Below, piece after piece: positions 51,790 to 53,457 of a DNA stretch of 53,457 nt. The notes under the pieces were generated by a model, which ran no database searches, was not told where the DNA came from, and was given only the letters and a program-made list of their open reading frames with translations. A program made the translations under genes and the position numbers. The stretch is from Croceibacterium ferulae (GTDB taxonomy: Bacteria; Pseudomonadota; Alphaproteobacteria; Sphingomonadales; Sphingomonadaceae): the NCBI RefSeq assembly GCF_003660445.1, contig NZ_QZVQ01000015.1:1-53457 (forward strand), read 5' to 3'. The number at the start of each line of letters is the position of its first letter. Position 1 is the stretch's first letter.

Positions 51790-53444
51790 GCTCTCAGAAG
51801 CCACGTATCGCCGTTTACGGTCGCCATTCTACGGACAAGCAGAACCCCAATTCCAGCGCAGATCAGGTTGCAGTCTGCGGGAAGCTCGTCGAATTTCTTG
51901 ATGGTGAGGTTGTCGGCACTTACCTCGATCCAGAGACATCCGGCTATCGTCGCGACCGCAGGGATCTGCGCCGCATGTTGTACGATATACGTGATGGCAA
52001 GATCGACATTGTTGTGTGCGAGTCCTTGGATCGCCTTGCGCGTGATCCAGAGGACATTTCGTGGCTTGGCAAAAAACTGCAATTCGATCGGGTCCAGCTC
52101 TGGACGGTGTCCGAGCGGCATGTCGATGATGTCAAACTCGGGGTCGCGGCTCTGCTGGGATCCCTTTTCCTTAGTCAGCTGCGCCAGAAAGTGCATCGGG
52201 GGCTCAGCGCGGCGGTGTTGGCGGGCAAGTTTGCAGGCGGTCGTGCATATGGATACCGGAAGGTCAGTGGATTCGATGAGCGCGGGCAACCGCTGACCGG
52301 CTTGCTCGAGATCGAACCCTCGGAAGCCGGCGTGGTTCGGCGTATCTTTGACCTGTTTGCCAATGGCCTGTCCTCGATCCAGATTGCCAAACGCCTGAAC
52401 GAGGAAGGAATAGCCGGACCTCGCGGAGGAGCCTGGAACCCATCCACAATTCGTGGCGACCCGAAAAAGCTCACCGGCATCCTCAACAATCCGCTCTACA
52501 CTGGCGAGCTGGTCTGGAACCGGCGCGAGTGGCGCAAGAACGCGGATTCTGACCGTCGCGAACGGCTCTACCGTATTCGCCCCGAAGAGGAATGGTTGCG
52601 CAACGAGGTCCCAGATCTGCGGATCATCGACGAAGCGACGTGGGACGAGGTGCGACGCGAGATAACGCTGCGCAGCCGTGAAGCCACGAAGGACGCAGCG
52701 CCAGTGGCACAGCGGCGACGCAAGCACCTGCTTTCCGGCAGCATCAAGTGCGGCTGCTGCGGGTCCAACTTCACCTCTGCGGGGAAGGACTACTATCGGT
52801 GCGCCGGCGCCCGCGAACGTGGCACCTGCCAGAACCTCGTGTCGATCCGGCGCGGCCCCTTGGAACATGCGGTGCTGTCCGTCTTACAACATCACCTGCT
52901 TACTCCTGAGTTGGCGGAGCTGTTCGCTCACGAGTTCAGGAAGGAGGTCGCCAGGCTATCCAATGGAGCTGATGAGCGCGCAGCCAAGGCTGCTGTTCGC
53001 CTTTCTGAGGTCACCGTGCAAATCGAGACGCTTGCTCATAACATGGTGTTGAGCGCTGCTAGTCCGGCATTGCATCGCCTGCTTGGCAACCTCGAGCGGG
53101 AGAAGGCAGAACTGGAGAACCTGCCCGAGTACGCGCCGCGGGTGACAGGCGAGATCCTGCCGCATCCAATGTTGCTCAAGCTGTACCAGGAGAAGGTGGC
53201 AGACCTTGCGGCGGCGCTCAGCGATGACAGTGTTCGCACTCAGGCTGCCGAGACGATCGCGCGGTTGATCGATAGCGTCACCATCCATCCTGGCGCAGAG
53301 CCGGAAGCGGAGGTGGTGGCAGAGATCGGCAAGCTGGTCGGCTTCGCGATCAACGACAACGAGGCGCGTTGGGGAAGGTCTGGAGGGAGTTTTGTATCGG
53401 TGGTTGCGGGGGTTGGATTTGAACCAACGACCTTCAGGTTATGA
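51786..53444 (+). CDS. large serine recombinase (site-specific integrase of the island)
   Basis: 552 residues from ATG 51786. Resolvase catalytic domain with YGRHSTDKQ (nucleophile Ser15) and ESLDRLARDPEDI (Arg residues); recombinase domain (GRAYGYRKVSG; IFDLFANGLSSIQIAKRLNEEGI); zinc ribbon (KCGCCGSNF, YYRCAGARERGTC); C-terminal coiled coil. The last residues VAGVGFEPTTFRL are translated from the 3' end of the adjacent tRNA gene read in reverse, so the C-terminus is created by, or tolerates, the attachment junction. It is expected to catalyse integration and, with a directionality factor, excision. Confidence 0.93.
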   Translation: MSSQKPRIAVYGRHSTDKQNPNSSADQVAVCGKLVEFLDGEVVGTYLDPETSGYRRDRRDLRRMLYDIRDGKIDIVVCESLDRLARDPEDISWLGKKLQFDRVQLWTVSERHVDDVKLGVAALLGSLFLSQLRQKVHRGLSAAVLAGKFAGGRAYGYRKVSGFDERGQPLTGLLEIEPSEAGVVRRIFDLFANGLSSIQIAKRLNEEGIAGPRGGAWNPSTIRGDPKKLTGILNNPLYTGELVWNRREWRKNADSDRRERLYRIRPEEEWLRNEVPDLRIIDEATWDEVRREITLRSREATKDAAPVAQRRRKHLLSGSIKCGCCGSNFTSAGKDYYRCAGARERGTCQNLVSIRRGPLEHAVLSVLQHHLLTPELAELFAHEFRKEVARLSNGADERAAKAAVRLSEVTVQIETLAHNMVLSAASPALHRLLGNLEREKAELENLPEYAPRVTGEILPHPMLLKLYQEKVADLAAALSDDSVRTQAAETIARLIDSVTIHPGAEPEAEVVAEIGKLVGFAINDNEARWGRSGGSFVSVVAGVGFEPTTFRL

Positions 53445-53457
53445 GCCTGACGAGCTA
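53401..53457 (-). tRNA. initiator-type tRNA-Met (CAT anticodon), cut by the window end
   Basis: Minus strand reads TAGCTC, anticodon arm TCAGG-CTCATAA-CCTGA with anticodon CAT, variable loop AGGTCG, T arm TTGGTTCAAATCCAA, acceptor end CCCCGCAACCA with encoded CCA at 53401. TAGCTC directly before the anticodon arm is the D-arm end typical of alphaproteobacterial initiator tRNA. The 5' 20 or so bases lie beyond the window. Overlaps the recombinase frame by 44 bases, marking the island's right junction. Confidence 0.88.

Noticed and set aside
1-53457. Search for a left copy of the tRNA 3' end (attL)
   Set aside because: No second copy of GTTGCGGGGGTTGGATTTG or a clear part of it was noticed; the left junction may lie outside the window or share only a very short core.
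1-53457. CRISPR array
   Set aside because: No regularly spaced direct repeats were seen anywhere in the window.

Overview
The window looks like chromosomal DNA of a sphingomonad-type alphaproteobacterium carrying an integrated mobilizable island. The reasons are the high GC content, the FecI/FecR-controlled TonB-receptor operon, a GSP39-like short-chain dehydrogenase, plasmid and island genes of a kind I associate with sphingomonads, and an initiator-type tRNA-Met at the right edge. The species cannot be read from the sequence.

Left part (1-19.9 kb), mostly host metabolism. Two tandem, mutually similar candidate small RNAs on the minus strand each end in a terminator hairpin. Next is a small WGR-domain gene split by an 844-bp IS5-family (IS427-like) element; removing the element restores the reading frame exactly. 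After a stress-type dehydrogenase, two small ORFs and a diacylglycerol-kinase remnant come two phosphate/organophosphate-type loci. One is a plus-strand TonB receptor plus PhoD pair (3.9-7.8 kb). The other is a minus-strand chain sigma factor, FecR anti-sigma, STN-TonB receptor, PhoD, TonB receptor (19.3-10.4 kb). A divergent dehydrogenase/AraC-regulator pair lies between them.

Middle part (19.9-39.5 kb), a dense run of probable defence cargo. It contains a ~2,000-residue protein with an Mrr-like nuclease domain, a helical-repeat region and a PIN-like module; a membrane-anchored coiled-coil protein; an overlapping pair of unknown genes; a 1,517-residue Avs2-type antiviral STAND NTPase; a 451-residue protein with a D...ExK nuclease-like signature; a reverse transcriptase of the Abi/DRT kind with a helical C-terminal half; and a 369-residue unknown. 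The intervals between them lack genes and hold decayed sequence.

Right part (39.6-53.4 kb), the island backbone. It has conserved small proteins, an SRAP (HMCES/YedK-like) protein, two 3'-5' exonucleases, a second small HUH-like protein, and a mobilization module laid out like the RP4 Tra1 region: relaxase and TraJ/MobC-like gene on one side of an IncP-type oriT (inverted repeat plus ATCCTG|C nick motif), TraK-like and TraL/ParA-like genes on the other. After an unknown 525-residue protein come an AlpA-family regulator, a 67-residue linker protein and a large serine recombinase, joined by 4-base stop/start overlaps. The recombinase reading frame runs into the 3' end of the tRNA, which marks the right attachment junction. 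No type IV secretion or coupling-protein genes are present, so the island appears mobilizable rather than self-transmissible. The left attachment site was not found.

Reading of the whole: an integrative mobilizable element that moves with help from a conjugative plasmid, protects its entering DNA with SRAP and nuclease functions, and carries a cassette of known (Avs2), probable (reverse transcriptase) and unrecognised (nuclease-TPR-PIN; the 27-29 kb operon; the ExK protein) anti-phage genes.
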